A stretch of DNA of 64,000 nucleotides from Sphingobacteriales bacterium 46-32 (GCA_001898485.1 MKTY01000019.1:124001-188000); one strand, 5' to 3'. Shown: positions 35,487 to 44,445, counted from the stretch's first letter. The notes: generated by a model not told the origin, from the sequence alone. Numbers and translations: made by a program.

Positions 35487-36314
35487 TCAGGATTTAAATA
35501 TGAATAAAAGAAAGGCAGTCATACAGGCGAGATTGAAGGCGGCCATCCACTGGTGGCGGATCAGTAAACCTGCATAATCCATACGACGCAGGTACTCGCG
35601 GAATACGATCAGCGATGAGCCACCAAAGTAGATAATCAGCAGCCAGGAAGGAGGCGTCATGAAAACGGATAGAAATAGCAATGGCAACTGCAACAAGAGG
35701 GCAATGAGGGCCAGCATGGTAACCTGACCCAGGTATTCGAGTGCCCGTTGTTTTTTGAGTATACAGGCAAGGGTGAGGTTGATGCCTACCAGTAAAAAGT
35801 GGCCGGTCTGTATCTGTGCAGGGCTGAGTGTATTGCCCGGTAAGTACTGAAGCAGCCTGTCATATACCAGTGCGAGTAAACCTGTATTGATCAGCAGGGT
35901 GATAAACAGAAACAGGAAACGATACCGTTGGTTAAAGTCTGGAGCACAATCAAAGCTGCCGGGGCTACAGCGGCTGGCCACCACTATTTTGCGGTTATAG
36001 GAAATGAGCCTGTAAAGCCGTGTGAGTACCCAGTAAACGGGGCGCCAGCGGCCGATACGTTTTACGAGGGGAAACCGCTGGCCCAGTACCTCGAGCAGCG
36101 CATCGAGCCCGTACCAGGTTTGTCCGGTCTGCAGATCGATCAGTGGTATCTGGTTACGTCCCTTATCTGCATCAATACGTGCCTGTAGCTGGGTAGATAT
36201 GGTAGAATAAGGAATTCGCCCTTCTGCAGGTAATAAACCTGTGTTAACGAACACCTGCGTGTACCACTGGCAGAGCGGACAATTGTCGTCGTAGATAAGC
36301 AGTAGTTGCGACAT
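35487..36314 (-). CDS. DCC (DUF393) thiol-disulfide oxidoreductase-like membrane protein
   Basis: A 275-residue protein. The N-terminal thioredoxin-like domain has the hallmark YDDNCPLCQWYTQVF (residues 8-22), a CxxC near the start that gives the family its name (DCC). The C-terminal half holds about four membrane helices (for example FLFLFITLLINTGLLALVY and LIALLLQLPLLFLSVF). This fusion to a membrane part is less common than the stand-alone DCC protein. It sits 2 bp after the small membrane protein and 2 bp before the epimerase gene. Confidence 0.82.
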   Translation of the reverse strand: MSQLLLIYDDNCPLCQWYTQVFVNTGLLPAEGRIPYSTISTQLQARIDADKGRNQIPLIDLQTGQTWYGLDALLEVLGQRFPLVKRIGRWRPVYWVLTRLYRLISYNRKIVVASRCSPGSFDCAPDFNQRYRFLFLFITLLINTGLLALVYDRLLQYLPGNTLSPAQIQTGHFLLVGINLTLACILKKQRALEYLGQVTMLALIALLLQLPLLFLSVFMTPPSWLLIIYFGGSSLIVFREYLRRMDYAGLLIRHQWMAAFNLACMTAFLLFIFKS

Positions 36315-36316
36315 GA

Positions 36317-36682
36317 TCAGCGTTTTAAGTGAACGGCTTTTTTAAATGTCAACAATGAAAATTCCCGGCAACAGATATAGAAATACCATGCAGCCATGAT
36401 GGGCCCAGCGATCAGCATTATAAAACCTGCGATTATTGAACCCAGTAGGAGGGTGGCTAGCAGTAATACCCCGAGGAACAGAAACCAGTGATAAAGCCGG
36501 CGGTGTTTGTGCACATAGTAATGACTCCGAAAGCCGGCATGTACGCTGGTGCTGATCACCTGCCAGCCGCCCACCAGCGGGTAGAACAGAAGTCCCAAGT
36601 CTGAGCCTTTGACTGCTATCCAAACACAGAAAAAAGTGCATAGCGCCTGTATGAGAAGATCTATTTTCTTAAATAGTATCAT
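36317..36682 (-). CDS. Small polytopic membrane protein, first gene of operon
   Basis: A 121-residue protein with about three to four hydrophobic helices (LIQALCTFFCVWIAVKG, LYHWFLFLGVLLLATLLLG, IAGFIMLIAGPIMAAWYFYI) and a His/Tyr-rich loop (HYYVHKHRRLYHW). No family recognised. It is first in a compact operon and lies just behind a TTTTCA-N8-TGAAAA palindrome that also precedes the regulator gene at 36761. Confidence 0.65.
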   Translation of the reverse strand: MILFKKIDLLIQALCTFFCVWIAVKGSDLGLLFYPLVGGWQVISTSVHAGFRSHYYVHKHRRLYHWFLFLGVLLLATLLLGSIIAGFIMLIAGPIMAAWYFYICCREFSLLTFKKAVHLKR

Positions 36683-36698
36683 TTTTAAAACTTTTAAA

Positions 36699-36718
36699 TT
36701 TTCAGAAAAAAATGAAAA
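36699..36718. promoter_or_regulatory. Predicted operator 1 of the GbsR/MarR-type regulator
   Basis: TTTTCA (36699-36704), eight bases, then TGAAAA (36713-36718) form an inverted repeat 17 bp before the ATG of the membrane protein gene. The same half-sites with the same spacing occur before the regulator gene. Binding is inferred from position and identity of the palindromes. Confidence 0.55.
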
Positions 36719-36731
36719 TAAAGGGTCTTAA

Positions 36732-36754
36732 AAAACCGGCATTGCCGGTTTTTA
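36732..36754 (-). terminator. Intrinsic terminator of the GbsR-like gene
   Basis: AAAAACCGGC (36732-36741) and GCCGGTTTTT (36745-36754) form a perfect 10-bp stem with a three-base loop, 7 bp after the regulator stop codon. It is symmetrical, with a T-rich side on both strands, and isolates the regulator from the operon downstream. Confidence 0.8.
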
Positions 36755-36760
36755 TACTAA

Positions 36761-37267
36761 TTATTTAAAGAGCTTGACGAGATTGCTTACAAACCAGTTT
36801 TCTTCTGCTTTGATCATGGTATCGAGTGTGCGGTCTGCCTGCCTGCCCAGTTTCTTGATGCCACCAACGGTATCGAGGAAAGCTTTTACATCTTTATCTT
36901 TCTTATCGCCCTCCACTGTTTCGAGTTTGTCGAGCAGTTGCAGCATGGGCTCCAGTTCTCTTTTTTTCCGTTCTTTCACGATCTGCTTTACTACTTTCCA
37001 GATATCTTTTTCGGCGGTAAAATACTCTTTGCGTTCACCGGGTAGCAGCACACGCTCTACCAGGCCCCAGTTGATGAGCTCGCGGATATTCATATTCACA
37101 TTGCCCCGGCTGATGTTGAGCTCGGCCATCATATCATCCTGGGTAAGGGGATCGGGACTCACCAGCAGCAATGCATGTATCTGGGCCATGGTGCGGTTGA
37201 TACCCCAATGGGTTCCGAATGCGCCCCAACTGCTGATAAATTGCTGCCTTGCTTCTGTCAGTTTCAT
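36761..37267 (-). CDS. GbsR/MarR-type transcriptional regulator
   Basis: A 168-residue DNA-binding protein. A winged helix-turn-helix at about 20-85 shows MAQIHALLLVSPDPLTQDDM followed by the recognition helix NISRGNVNMNIRELINWGLV and the wing VERVLLPGERKEYFTAE; the rest is a helical dimerisation part. GbsR-type proteins repress osmoprotectant or membrane-related genes. Here the gene is next to a four-gene operon with the same palindrome upstream, so it probably controls both itself and that operon. Confidence 0.85.
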   Translation of the reverse strand: MKLTEARQQFISSWGAFGTHWGINRTMAQIHALLLVSPDPLTQDDMMAELNISRGNVNMNIRELINWGLVERVLLPGERKEYFTAEKDIWKVVKQIVKERKKRELEPMLQLLDKLETVEGDKKDKDVKAFLDTVGGIKKLGRQADRTLDTMIKAEENWFVSNLVKLFK

Positions 37268-37294
37268 GACACGAAGCTACGAACTGGTTTTGAA

Positions 37295-37314
37295 TTTTCA
37301 AAACTTACTGAAAA
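37295..37314. promoter_or_regulatory. Predicted operator 2 of the GbsR/MarR-type regulator
   Basis: TTTTCA (37295-37300), eight bases, then TGAAAA (37309-37314), 28 bp before the regulator ATG. Half-sites and spacing are identical to the site at 36699-36718, while the eight central bases differ, as expected for an operator rather than a copied repeat. Confidence 0.55.
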
Positions 37315-37327
37315 TATAGGTAGAGAT

Positions 37328-37423
37328 TAAAGGGTAAAAGGTATAGGGTTGAGGAGGAGGTTTAAAGAAAAAGGTGAAAGACCTAATGCCTTCCACCTTT
37401 TACGTTATTCCTTATACCTCGCT
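37328..37423. repeat. AAAGGTATAGGG-type inverted repeat (family D/E)
   Basis: Left units (AAAGGGTAAAAGGTATAGGG, AAAAAGGTGAAAG) and right units (CTTCCACCTTTTAC, CCTTATACCTC) are partly complementary. It lies between the regulator and the pyruvate dehydrogenase E2 gene and resembles the inner block of the element at 13726-14144. Confidence 0.55.
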
Positions 37424-37425
37424 CG

Positions 37426-39078
37426 TTAGACCAGCATACGCAGCGGCTCTTCCAGCAGGCTTTTCAGCGTTTGCAGGAAAGCAGATCCGGTGGCGCCGTC
37501 TACTACGCGGTGGTCGCAGCTGAGGGTTACTTTCATTACGTTGCCGGGTACAATAGCGCCATTCTTTACTACAGGTACCTGGCTGATGCCGCCTACAGCA
37601 AGTATACAGGCATCGGGTGGGTTGATGATGGCAGTGAACTCTTCAATGCCAAACATACCCAGGTTAGAGATGGTGAATGTATTGCCTTCCCAGTCGGAAG
37701 GTTGCAGTTTTTTATCTTTTGCTTTTTGGGCGTACTCTTTTACTTCGCCGGCAATCTGTGAGAGCGACTTGGTATCGGCAAAACGAACCACAGGTACCAG
37801 CAGGCCGTCTTCCACGGCTACTGCCACACCAATGTTTACATGATGGTTTACGCGGATTTTATCGCCGAGCCAGCTGCTGTTTACAGCAGGGTGTTGCTTC
37901 AGGGCGACTGCGCAGGCTTTCAGCACCATGTCGTTGAAGGAGATTTTTATCTTGCTCACTTCATTGAGACGGGCGCGGCTGGCTACAGCGGCATCCATAT
38001 CAATGCTCATGGTGAGGTAGAAATGCGGCGCAGTGAATTTGCTTTCGGCCAGGCGTTTGGCAATCACTTTACGCATTTGGGATACCGGTACTTCGTCGAA
38101 GCTCACCTGTCCGGCTGGTGCGGCAGGTGCTTTGGATGAAGCTGCGGCAGGTGCAGCAGCGCTTGCTGCAGCAGGAGCAGCGGCTTTATAATTATCTATA
38201 TCCGATTTTACAATACGTCCGCCATCGCCGGAGCCACTTACTTTATTGATGTCGATACCTTTTTCGGCAGCGAGGCGTCGGGCCAGGGGAGAGGCTTTTA
38301 CACGGCCATTGGCTGTGCCGGCGGTTTCCGCAGTTACTTCTTCGGCAGCAGCGTCACCGGCTTGTGGAGCTGCAGGTGCAGCAGCGCTTGCAGCGGTATT
38401 GCTTGCAGCAGGAACACCTCCTTTGGCGGCCGCTACAATCGCCTCCACATTTACCTTACCGGCATCGCCGATAATGCAAAGCAGATCATTCACGGCAATT
38501 TTTTCGCCTTTGGCCGCACCCTGGTACAGGAGAGTACCATTTTTATAGCTTTCCAGTTCCATGGTGGCTTTATCTGTTTCGATCTCGGCCAGCACATCGC
38601 CTTTTTTTACGGCATCGCCTACATTTTTGTTCCAGGAGGCAATCACACCTTCTGTCATGGTATCGCTGAGGCGGGGCATGAGCACTACCTCTTCCATTTT
38701 TGAAAGATCCATGTCAGCTTTGGCCGGAGCAGCTGCCGGAGCGGCTTCTTTTGCGGGTGGGGCCTGTGCGGGCTCTGCAGCTTTGGGAGCCGGAGTTGTA
38801 CCTGCACCGGAACCTTTTACCAGGCCAGAAATATCTTCGCCGGGATTGCCGATAATGGCCAGCAGGTCATTTACCTGCAGCTTGCCTCCCTTCTCTGTAC
38901 CAATATGTAATAAAGTACCATCTTTATAGCTTTCCAGTTCCATGGTAGCCTTGTCTGTCTCGACCTCGGCCAGGAGGTCACCCTTTTTCACGGGGTCGCC
39001 CACTTTCTTGTGCCAGGCAGCGATTACGCCTTCTGTCATCGTGTCGCTCAAACGGGGCATTAATATCGATTCAGCCAT
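37426..39078 (-). CDS. pdhC: Pyruvate dehydrogenase E2, dihydrolipoamide acetyltransferase
   Basis: Core of the pyruvate dehydrogenase complex, transferring acetyl groups from lipoyl arms to CoA. The 550-residue protein has two lipoyl domains with lipoylation sites ETDKATMELES (Lys43 and Lys170), Ala/Pro-rich flexible linkers, an E1/E3-binding domain (VKASPLARRLAAEKGIDINK, about 265-300) and the catalytic domain with SCDHRVVDGATG near the C-terminus. E1 and E3 genes are not adjacent. The closeness of the two lipoyl domains suggests duplication within the gene. Confidence 0.95.
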   Translation of the reverse strand: MAESILMPRLSDTMTEGVIAAWHKKVGDPVKKGDLLAEVETDKATMELESYKDGTLLHIGTEKGGKLQVNDLLAIIGNPGEDISGLVKGSGAGTTPAPKAAEPAQAPPAKEAAPAAAPAKADMDLSKMEEVVLMPRLSDTMTEGVIASWNKNVGDAVKKGDVLAEIETDKATMELESYKNGTLLYQGAAKGEKIAVNDLLCIIGDAGKVNVEAIVAAAKGGVPAASNTAASAAAPAAPQAGDAAAEEVTAETAGTANGRVKASPLARRLAAEKGIDINKVSGSGDGGRIVKSDIDNYKAAAPAAASAAAPAAASSKAPAAPAGQVSFDEVPVSQMRKVIAKRLAESKFTAPHFYLTMSIDMDAAVASRARLNEVSKIKISFNDMVLKACAVALKQHPAVNSSWLGDKIRVNHHVNIGVAVAVEDGLLVPVVRFADTKSLSQIAGEVKEYAQKAKDKKLQPSDWEGNTFTISNLGMFGIEEFTAIINPPDACILAVGGISQVPVVKNGAIVPGNVMKVTLSCDHRVVDGATGSAFLQTLKSLLEEPLRMLV

Positions 39079-39234
39079 TACCTCTAAATTTTCGCCGAAA
39101 TTAAGGTAAAATGATGAATTGGAAGGGGGAATGAGGACTTGTCTGCTACCGGTGATCTTTCACCAGATAATTATTATTTTGCCGGTATACTGTTTTCCTA
39201 ACAGTCGTTTTGTTTATCTCAACCAGGCCTTGAT

Positions 39235-41361
39235 ATGCAAGCAACCAGTCATTTGTATCCGCCATCACCTGCTCATGTACCCACGTCTGTAACCGAAGTC
39301 TCACCTGCCTTCCGTAAAGAAGTAAAGGGAGTTATGACCAATCTCCTGCTATTTTTCGGGGTATATGTATTGTTATTTATTTTCTCACTGGTCCTCATAG
39401 CAGCCTGCGTACTTGTAGGCATCACTATTATGGGAGCGCTTCGCCATTTTATAGGGATCGTGATTGGCGTGGGCCTGATAGGGCTGGGAGTTATGATTTT
39501 TATATTCCTGATTAAATTCCTGTTTGCCGTTTCGCGCCGTGATCTTTCGGATGCTGTTGAAATAAAAGAAAAAGATCAGCCCGAACTATTCGCCTTCATC
39601 AGGCAGCTTACGGCTGATACACAAACACGTTTCCCGAAAAAAATCTACCTGACGCCCGACGTCAATGCCAGCGTATTTTATAATGCCAGTTTCCTGAGTA
39701 TGTTTCTGCCCGTACGCAAGAACCTGCAGATTGGCCTGGGCCTCGTCAATTCGCTGAATGTAGGAGAGTTTAAAGCAGTAATGGCACATGAGTTCGGCCA
39801 TTTCTCTCAGCGAAGTATGAAGCTGGGAAGTTATGTATATAATGTCAACCGCGTTATCTATAACATGCTGTTTGAAAACAACAGCTATGGCAATATGCTG
39901 AGCCGTTGGGCATCGGCCGGAGATGTGTTTCTGTTTTTTGCAAAAATCACGGCCTGGATTGTGACAGGGATCCAAAAAATCCTGGCATCTATGTATGAGC
40001 TGGTCAATAAACGTTATCGCAGTCTTTCGCGCGAAATGGAGTTTCATGCAGATGCGGTAGCAGCCAGCGTAAGTGGAAGTGAAAACCTGGTAACCGCTCT
40101 CCGCCGTATTGAGTTTTCGGCACAGGCTTATCACTTGCTGCAGGGCTATTGCGAAGAACAGGCGAGGGAAAAGAAATGGCCTGACAATATTTACCCGGTA
40201 CATCACAGCATCCTGCTCCGGATGGCTGCCGATAATGATATACCGGTTGCAGGCGGGCTGCCTGTTATAGATGATGCGAAGGTGACAGCCACCAGCAACA
40301 GCCGTATTATATACCGCGATCAGTGGGCTTCGCACCCTGTTACACAGGACCGGGTGGAAAAACTAAGGGAATGGGCGGTATCAACCAAGGTAGTACAGGA
40401 ACCGGCCTGGACTTTGTTCAGGCAGGCCGGCCAATTGCAGCAGGCGCTCACTGTTAAAATGTATGGTGAAACAGCCGCAAAACCAGACATGCAGCAATTA
40501 CCCAGCGCAGCTTTTACAGAAGAGGTTTTGCAGCGTAGCAGACAATACCAGGTTCCTGCGGCTTACAACGGTGTCTATAACCAGCGGGTGGTTTCACTTT
40601 TATCGCCAGAGCAATTGCAGACCTTGTTGCCGGATACAGCAATATCCTTTACTGATATTTTCAATTCTGCATTTACATCGCTGGTGAATACTGTTGCTGC
40701 ATTGGAAACGGATATAAATATCCTGCAGGCTATGAGAGACGGCCAGCTCACTGTTTCTTCCTTTGATTTCAATGGGCAGAAGTATGACCTGTCAGACGCA
40801 GAAAAGGTTCAGCAGCAACTGCAACTGGAGCTGGAGGAAAATAATCGCAAGCTGGAAGCGCTGGATCGTCAGGCTGTGACCTACTTTCTGGGTAAAGTGC
40901 AACAGCGCGATGGCCAGACAACTGCATTACTTAAAAAATATGAAAAGCTATATGAATGGAGTGAACGGATTAAAGAAACCGCTACACACATCAATGAAAT
41001 GTTCACATTGCTGCAACCAGTATATGCAGGACAGGCGATGAACGTACAGGCTATTCATAGTATGATTGCTGATCTGAAAGCAAAACATGAACCTGTATTT
41101 AAGACAGATCTGACATACTGGAGAGAGGCGGGTGTGTTTATGCAACACGCCGAACTGGAAAAGATGCTGGGACAGCTTTTGGCGGCAGACTTTCACTACT
41201 TTGACGGGGAGCATTACATTGAAGCCGAACTGATTCTGCTGCATCGTCTGGGGCAGGAGGGCTACGGTGCTATTCAGGCATTTTTTATACGTGAGTTTAT
41301 AAACCTGCTCGAGTGGCAATTGACGCTGGTGCCTGCAGCAGAGCTTAGCCAGCAGCACTGA
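39235..41361 (+). CDS. M48 family membrane metallopeptidase
   Basis: A 708-residue protein. Two membrane segments (about 34-66 and 70-98) are followed by the zinc site HEFGHFSQ (185-192) and the downstream Glu in REMEFHADAVA near 265, as in HtpX/Ste24-like proteases. The catalytic domain is followed by a long C-terminal helical extension (about 400-700, with likely coiled coil LQLELEENNRKLEALDR) unlike short HtpX proteins. The active site probably faces the cytoplasm. It converges on dnaX with a 6-bp gap. Confidence 0.87.
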   Translation: MQATSHLYPPSPAHVPTSVTEVSPAFRKEVKGVMTNLLLFFGVYVLLFIFSLVLIAACVLVGITIMGALRHFIGIVIGVGLIGLGVMIFIFLIKFLFAVSRRDLSDAVEIKEKDQPELFAFIRQLTADTQTRFPKKIYLTPDVNASVFYNASFLSMFLPVRKNLQIGLGLVNSLNVGEFKAVMAHEFGHFSQRSMKLGSYVYNVNRVIYNMLFENNSYGNMLSRWASAGDVFLFFAKITAWIVTGIQKILASMYELVNKRYRSLSREMEFHADAVAASVSGSENLVTALRRIEFSAQAYHLLQGYCEEQAREKKWPDNIYPVHHSILLRMAADNDIPVAGGLPVIDDAKVTATSNSRIIYRDQWASHPVTQDRVEKLREWAVSTKVVQEPAWTLFRQAGQLQQALTVKMYGETAAKPDMQQLPSAAFTEEVLQRSRQYQVPAAYNGVYNQRVVSLLSPEQLQTLLPDTAISFTDIFNSAFTSLVNTVAALETDINILQAMRDGQLTVSSFDFNGQKYDLSDAEKVQQQLQLELEENNRKLEALDRQAVTYFLGKVQQRDGQTTALLKKYEKLYEWSERIKETATHINEMFTLLQPVYAGQAMNVQAIHSMIADLKAKHEPVFKTDLTYWREAGVFMQHAELEKMLGQLLAADFHYFDGEHYIEAELILLHRLGQEGYGAIQAFFIREFINLLEWQLTLVPAAELSQQH

Positions 41362-41367
41362 CCGGTT

Positions 41368-43185
41368 TTAAAAATCCAGTTCGAGTCTCAACCGCTCCTT
41401 CAATTCCAGCACATGGGGGTATTGCTCAATGATTTTCAGGAACTGGTCTTTGGAAGACATCGGCATTTCGATGGGCTCACGCTGTACCTGTGTTTCGGAA
41501 ACTGAAACGTTGAACTGTATGATGCGGTTCTGTAGTTTTTCCTGCAGAAAACTAAACAGCCGGTTGCGTTCCTGCTCTATAAACTTTTGTTCAATATTAT
41601 TGGCTGTAATGACTTCGAAAGAGTTTTCGTCTTTGATCTGCAACTGCGCCAGAGAAAATGGCTGTACTGCAGGATTGCGGCCTTCACGCAATACATCGAT
41701 ATAGGCATTCCAGGCCTGTTGCAGGCTTTCTGACTCGAGGGGCTGATTTACCTGGTCACGCCCCAGCAACGCATTGTCTTTATACTGACGGCGAATCTTG
41801 TCGAGTGCAGAGATTTTTTTACCTTCTGCCGGTGAGGCAGGGGCCGCAGGTGCAGCAGCGTTTGGCCGTTGTGGTACTGCTGGCTGACCAGTAGTAACAG
41901 GCTGAGCTTTGGCCGCCGGTTTGGTATCGATCGTAAGCCGGGCCTGATCGGCCGGGGCGGGAGCGCTTTTAACGCTACCGGCACTGCGCGGCTCACTTAC
42001 TACAGGCCGCAACTGGCGAAAAGGAACAGCACGTGGACCGTCAACTAGTTTTTTTTTACTTAAACCGCTTCCGTCGGTAGTAATTTCGATGGCTTGCTGC
42101 AGGTAGCATAACCTGATGAGAGCCAGCTCTACGTGCAGGCGTTTGTTGCGGGCTCCTTTATAATTGATTTCGGCCTCATTCAGGATATTAAGGGCGCTGA
42201 TGAGTACAGCAGCCGACACATCGCGTGCAGTGGCTGTATATTTTTCCTTAAAGCTCTCTACGACATCGAGCAGGGCGGCCGCTTTTTCATCTTTACATAC
42301 CAGCAGGTTGCGCATGAACTCGGCAAACCCGTTGATGACGAGGTCGCCTTCAAAACCTTTGCGGTTGATATCGTCGTAGAGCAGCATGGCGCCGGCCAGA
42401 TCCTGTTTGAGCATAGCATCCAGCATCTTGAAATAATAATCGGCGTCCAGAATGTTGAGATGCTCCAGCGTATTGGCATAGTTCAATTCACCGCCGGTAA
42501 AACTCACGATTTTGTCCATGATGCTGAGTGCATCACGCATACATCCTTCGCTTTTCTGGGCAATTACCTGCAGCGCTGCTTTTTCGGCGGTTACATCCTC
42601 TTTGTTGCAGATATCCTGCAAATGTTCTACGGTATCGTTGGTGGTGATACGTTTGAAATCAAATATCTGGCAGCGGCTCAGGATGGTAGGAAGGATCTTG
42701 TGTTTTTCGGTGGTGGCCAGGATGAAAATGGCATACGGAGGCGGCTCCTCCAGCGTTTTCAGAAAAGCGTTGAAGGCCGATGAGCTGAGCATGTGCACCT
42801 CATCGATGATATATACTTTGTATTTACCGGCCTGCGGAGCAAAACGTACCTGCTCTACCAGCGTACGGATATCGTCTACCGAGTTGTTGCTGGCCGCATC
42901 GAGCTCATGGATATTCATGGATATGCCATCATTGAAAGCCACGCAGGAAGGGCAGGTATTGCATGCCTCGCCTTCGGAAGTCTGATTCTGACAGTTGATG
43001 GTTTTAGCCAGAATACGCGCACAGGTGGTTTTGCCCACACCGCGCGGGCCACAAAACAGAAAGGCATGCGCCAGATGGCCACTTTTAATGGCATTTTTAA
43101 GCGTAGTAGTAATATGAGCCTGACCAACTACTGTGTCGAAGGTTTGAGGCCGGTATTTTCGGGCAGAAACTATAAACTTATCCAT
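41368..43185 (-). CDS. dnaX: DNA polymerase III subunits gamma/tau
   Basis: Clamp-loader ATPase. From the ATG at 43185 the 605-residue protein starts MDKFIVSARKYRPQTFDTVV and has Walker A GPRGVGKTT near residue 44, a zinc site with Cys residues of the NCQNQTSEGEACNTCPSC segment, a DE-box YIIDEVHM near 118 and the sensor SRCQIFDFKR. Domains I-III end near residue 370, followed by a Pro/Ala-rich linker and a tau-specific C-terminus. A nine-A run codes KKK at residues 377-379; adding or losing one A meets a stop within a few codons. The upstream open frame to 43221 is not needed. Confidence 0.95.
   Translation of the reverse strand: MDKFIVSARKYRPQTFDTVVGQAHITTTLKNAIKSGHLAHAFLFCGPRGVGKTTCARILAKTINCQNQTSEGEACNTCPSCVAFNDGISMNIHELDAASNNSVDDIRTLVEQVRFAPQAGKYKVYIIDEVHMLSSSAFNAFLKTLEEPPPYAIFILATTEKHKILPTILSRCQIFDFKRITTNDTVEHLQDICNKEDVTAEKAALQVIAQKSEGCMRDALSIMDKIVSFTGGELNYANTLEHLNILDADYYFKMLDAMLKQDLAGAMLLYDDINRKGFEGDLVINGFAEFMRNLLVCKDEKAAALLDVVESFKEKYTATARDVSAAVLISALNILNEAEINYKGARNKRLHVELALIRLCYLQQAIEITTDGSGLSKKKLVDGPRAVPFRQLRPVVSEPRSAGSVKSAPAPADQARLTIDTKPAAKAQPVTTGQPAVPQRPNAAAPAAPASPAEGKKISALDKIRRQYKDNALLGRDQVNQPLESESLQQAWNAYIDVLREGRNPAVQPFSLAQLQIKDENSFEVITANNIEQKFIEQERNRLFSFLQEKLQNRIIQFNVSVSETQVQREPIEMPMSSKDQFLKIIEQYPHVLELKERLRLELDF
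42049..42057 (-). other. A9 candidate slippage site in dnaX
   Basis: Nine consecutive As on the coding strand encode Lys-Lys-Lys directly after domain III. In the +A frame the next codons are ACT AGT TGA; in the -A frame they are AAC TAG. Either slip would give a protein of about 380 residues with domains I-III, equivalent to gamma. Confidence 0.55.
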
Positions 43186-43194
43186 ATCCGGCGG

Positions 43195-43223
43195 CAAATT
43201 AGCCAATATTCGGCAATGCACAA
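43195..43223 (-). promoter_or_regulatory. Possible dnaX promoter
   Basis: On the minus strand TTG (complement of 43221-43223) is followed after 19 bases by TAATTTG (complement of 43195-43201), close to the Bacteroidota pattern but one base short in the -7 box. Transcription would start within a few bases of the dnaX ATG at 43185. Confidence 0.35.
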
Positions 43224-43303
43224 TTGGCCCGGCCGGTGCTACCTCTGCCGTCCTTCAAATATTAAGACGTTTTGTTAACTAATTGTGTCAATTTGCACTG
43301 GCA

Positions 43304-44050
43304 ATGCGCAGCTATCTGCAGATACTATTAGCCGTCGCCTGTTTCTCTTTCCTGTCGCCGGTACAGGCAAGGCAACAAACACGCTCCAATCCCGATGTAC
43401 AGGCCGTAAACGGGTTTGTGGGATTACAGGTGGGTATTCCCTCTGCAGAAATGCAACGGGCTATCCGCAACCGCATGGGCAACCTGGGGTTTGGGCTTGG
43501 ATTGATAATACTTAGCGATCCGGGTACCTGGGGAGCACATAAGTATAAAAGTTCATTCCGGTTGGGTGGTGAGCTGGGGTACAGTTATTATGGTCGTTTT
43601 TTGTCAGATGTCAGCATCAATGGATATGAGGGTAGCTACAAGACCAGTTATGGCCTGGCTCAACTCAATGTGGTGATACAGGTTCGTCCACCTCAGTTGC
43701 AGCGTATCAGCCCGTTTGTGGATGTAATAGCCGGCGGCAATTTTTATTTGTCACGTACAAAGGAAAACCTGAATGCCATTGAGTCGGCCCTGGGTATTCA
43801 GGGTTTTGAAATCGATAGTTATGCCAGTGTGGGATTTAATAAAGGAATTGCAGCCGGATTCAGTTTTGGCGACCCGGATCTGTACCGCGCGCCACGGCTT
43901 ACGATTCGCCTTTCGTACAACATGGGTTCCGATATCCATTATGTAGAGCGTAATTCACTTACCTATAATCCCGGTGCTAACCGTCTCGAATACCAGGTCG
44001 GCCGGGCACCGGTCAGATATTTTATGGCACAGCTGGGAGTGAGTTTTTGA
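43304..44050 (+). CDS. Exported beta-barrel-like protein
   Basis: A 248-residue protein from the ATG at 43304 with signal peptide MRSYLQILLAVACFSFLSPV; seven upstream codons are open but lack signal character. The mature part shows alternating strands (VNGFVGLQVGIPSAEM, YSYYGRFLSDVSING, LTIRLSYNMGSDIHY) and ends in a terminal Phe (AQLGVSF) typical of outer membrane barrels. Family not recognised. It is divergent from dnaX, with 118 bp between start codons. Confidence 0.65.
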   Translation: MRSYLQILLAVACFSFLSPVQARQQTRSNPDVQAVNGFVGLQVGIPSAEMQRAIRNRMGNLGFGLGLIILSDPGTWGAHKYKSSFRLGGELGYSYYGRFLSDVSINGYEGSYKTSYGLAQLNVVIQVRPPQLQRISPFVDVIAGGNFYLSRTKENLNAIESALGIQGFEIDSYASVGFNKGIAAGFSFGDPDLYRAPRLTIRLSYNMGSDIHYVERNSLTYNPGANRLEYQVGRAPVRYFMAQLGVSF

Positions 44051-44172
44051 TTTGAAGATTTGGTGATTTGAAAATTTGAAGATGGACGATTATAGCGTTC
44101 ATTTATCACCCGTCCAAATGATTCATTTGATGACAGCTGAAAGATATTTTAGTGTAGAGCAAAGCTTTAACC

Positions 44173-44202
44173 TGTAGGCCCGCGATGCATCGCGGGCCTA
44201 CA
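44173..44202. repeat. 30-bp perfect palindrome
   Basis: TGTAGGCCCGCGATG (44173-44187) is directly followed by its exact complement (44188-44202). It lies 122 bp after the barrel gene stop codon. The core GTAGGCCC recurs in the hairpin after ftsL at 63920-63964. Confidence 0.75.
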
Positions 44203-44409
44203 ATATTTTGATAGGGTCCGAGCCATTTTCAAATCATATGTAGAGTGCGCTGAATTGCCGATCAGCGTTCGGAACCCTGAACCGAGCGTGGCAACAGACG
44301 ATGATAGTAGCAATGCAGCCGGGAAAAAAAAGAAAGGTTTAAAAAGTATAAAGGTATAAAGGTTTAAAGGTTGCAAAGGGCGCAAAGAGCATGAAGCGAG
44401 CAAAGGATG

Positions 44410-44445
44410 CATTAGCACATCAGCACATTTTCACATCAGCACATT
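44410..44445. repeat. Octamer repeat, solitary arm, copy A5
   Basis: A 36-bp run of ATTAGCAC/ATCAGCAC units directly before the GNAT-like gene stop codon, in the orientation of the right arms elsewhere. No GTGCTRAT left arm is found within the gap; a TATAAAGG-type array occupies its place. Confidence 0.75.

Noticed and set aside
41375-41400. GTTCGAGTCTC string considered as a tRNA T-arm
   Set aside because: It is inside the dnaX coding region and there is no acceptor or anticodon stem around it.
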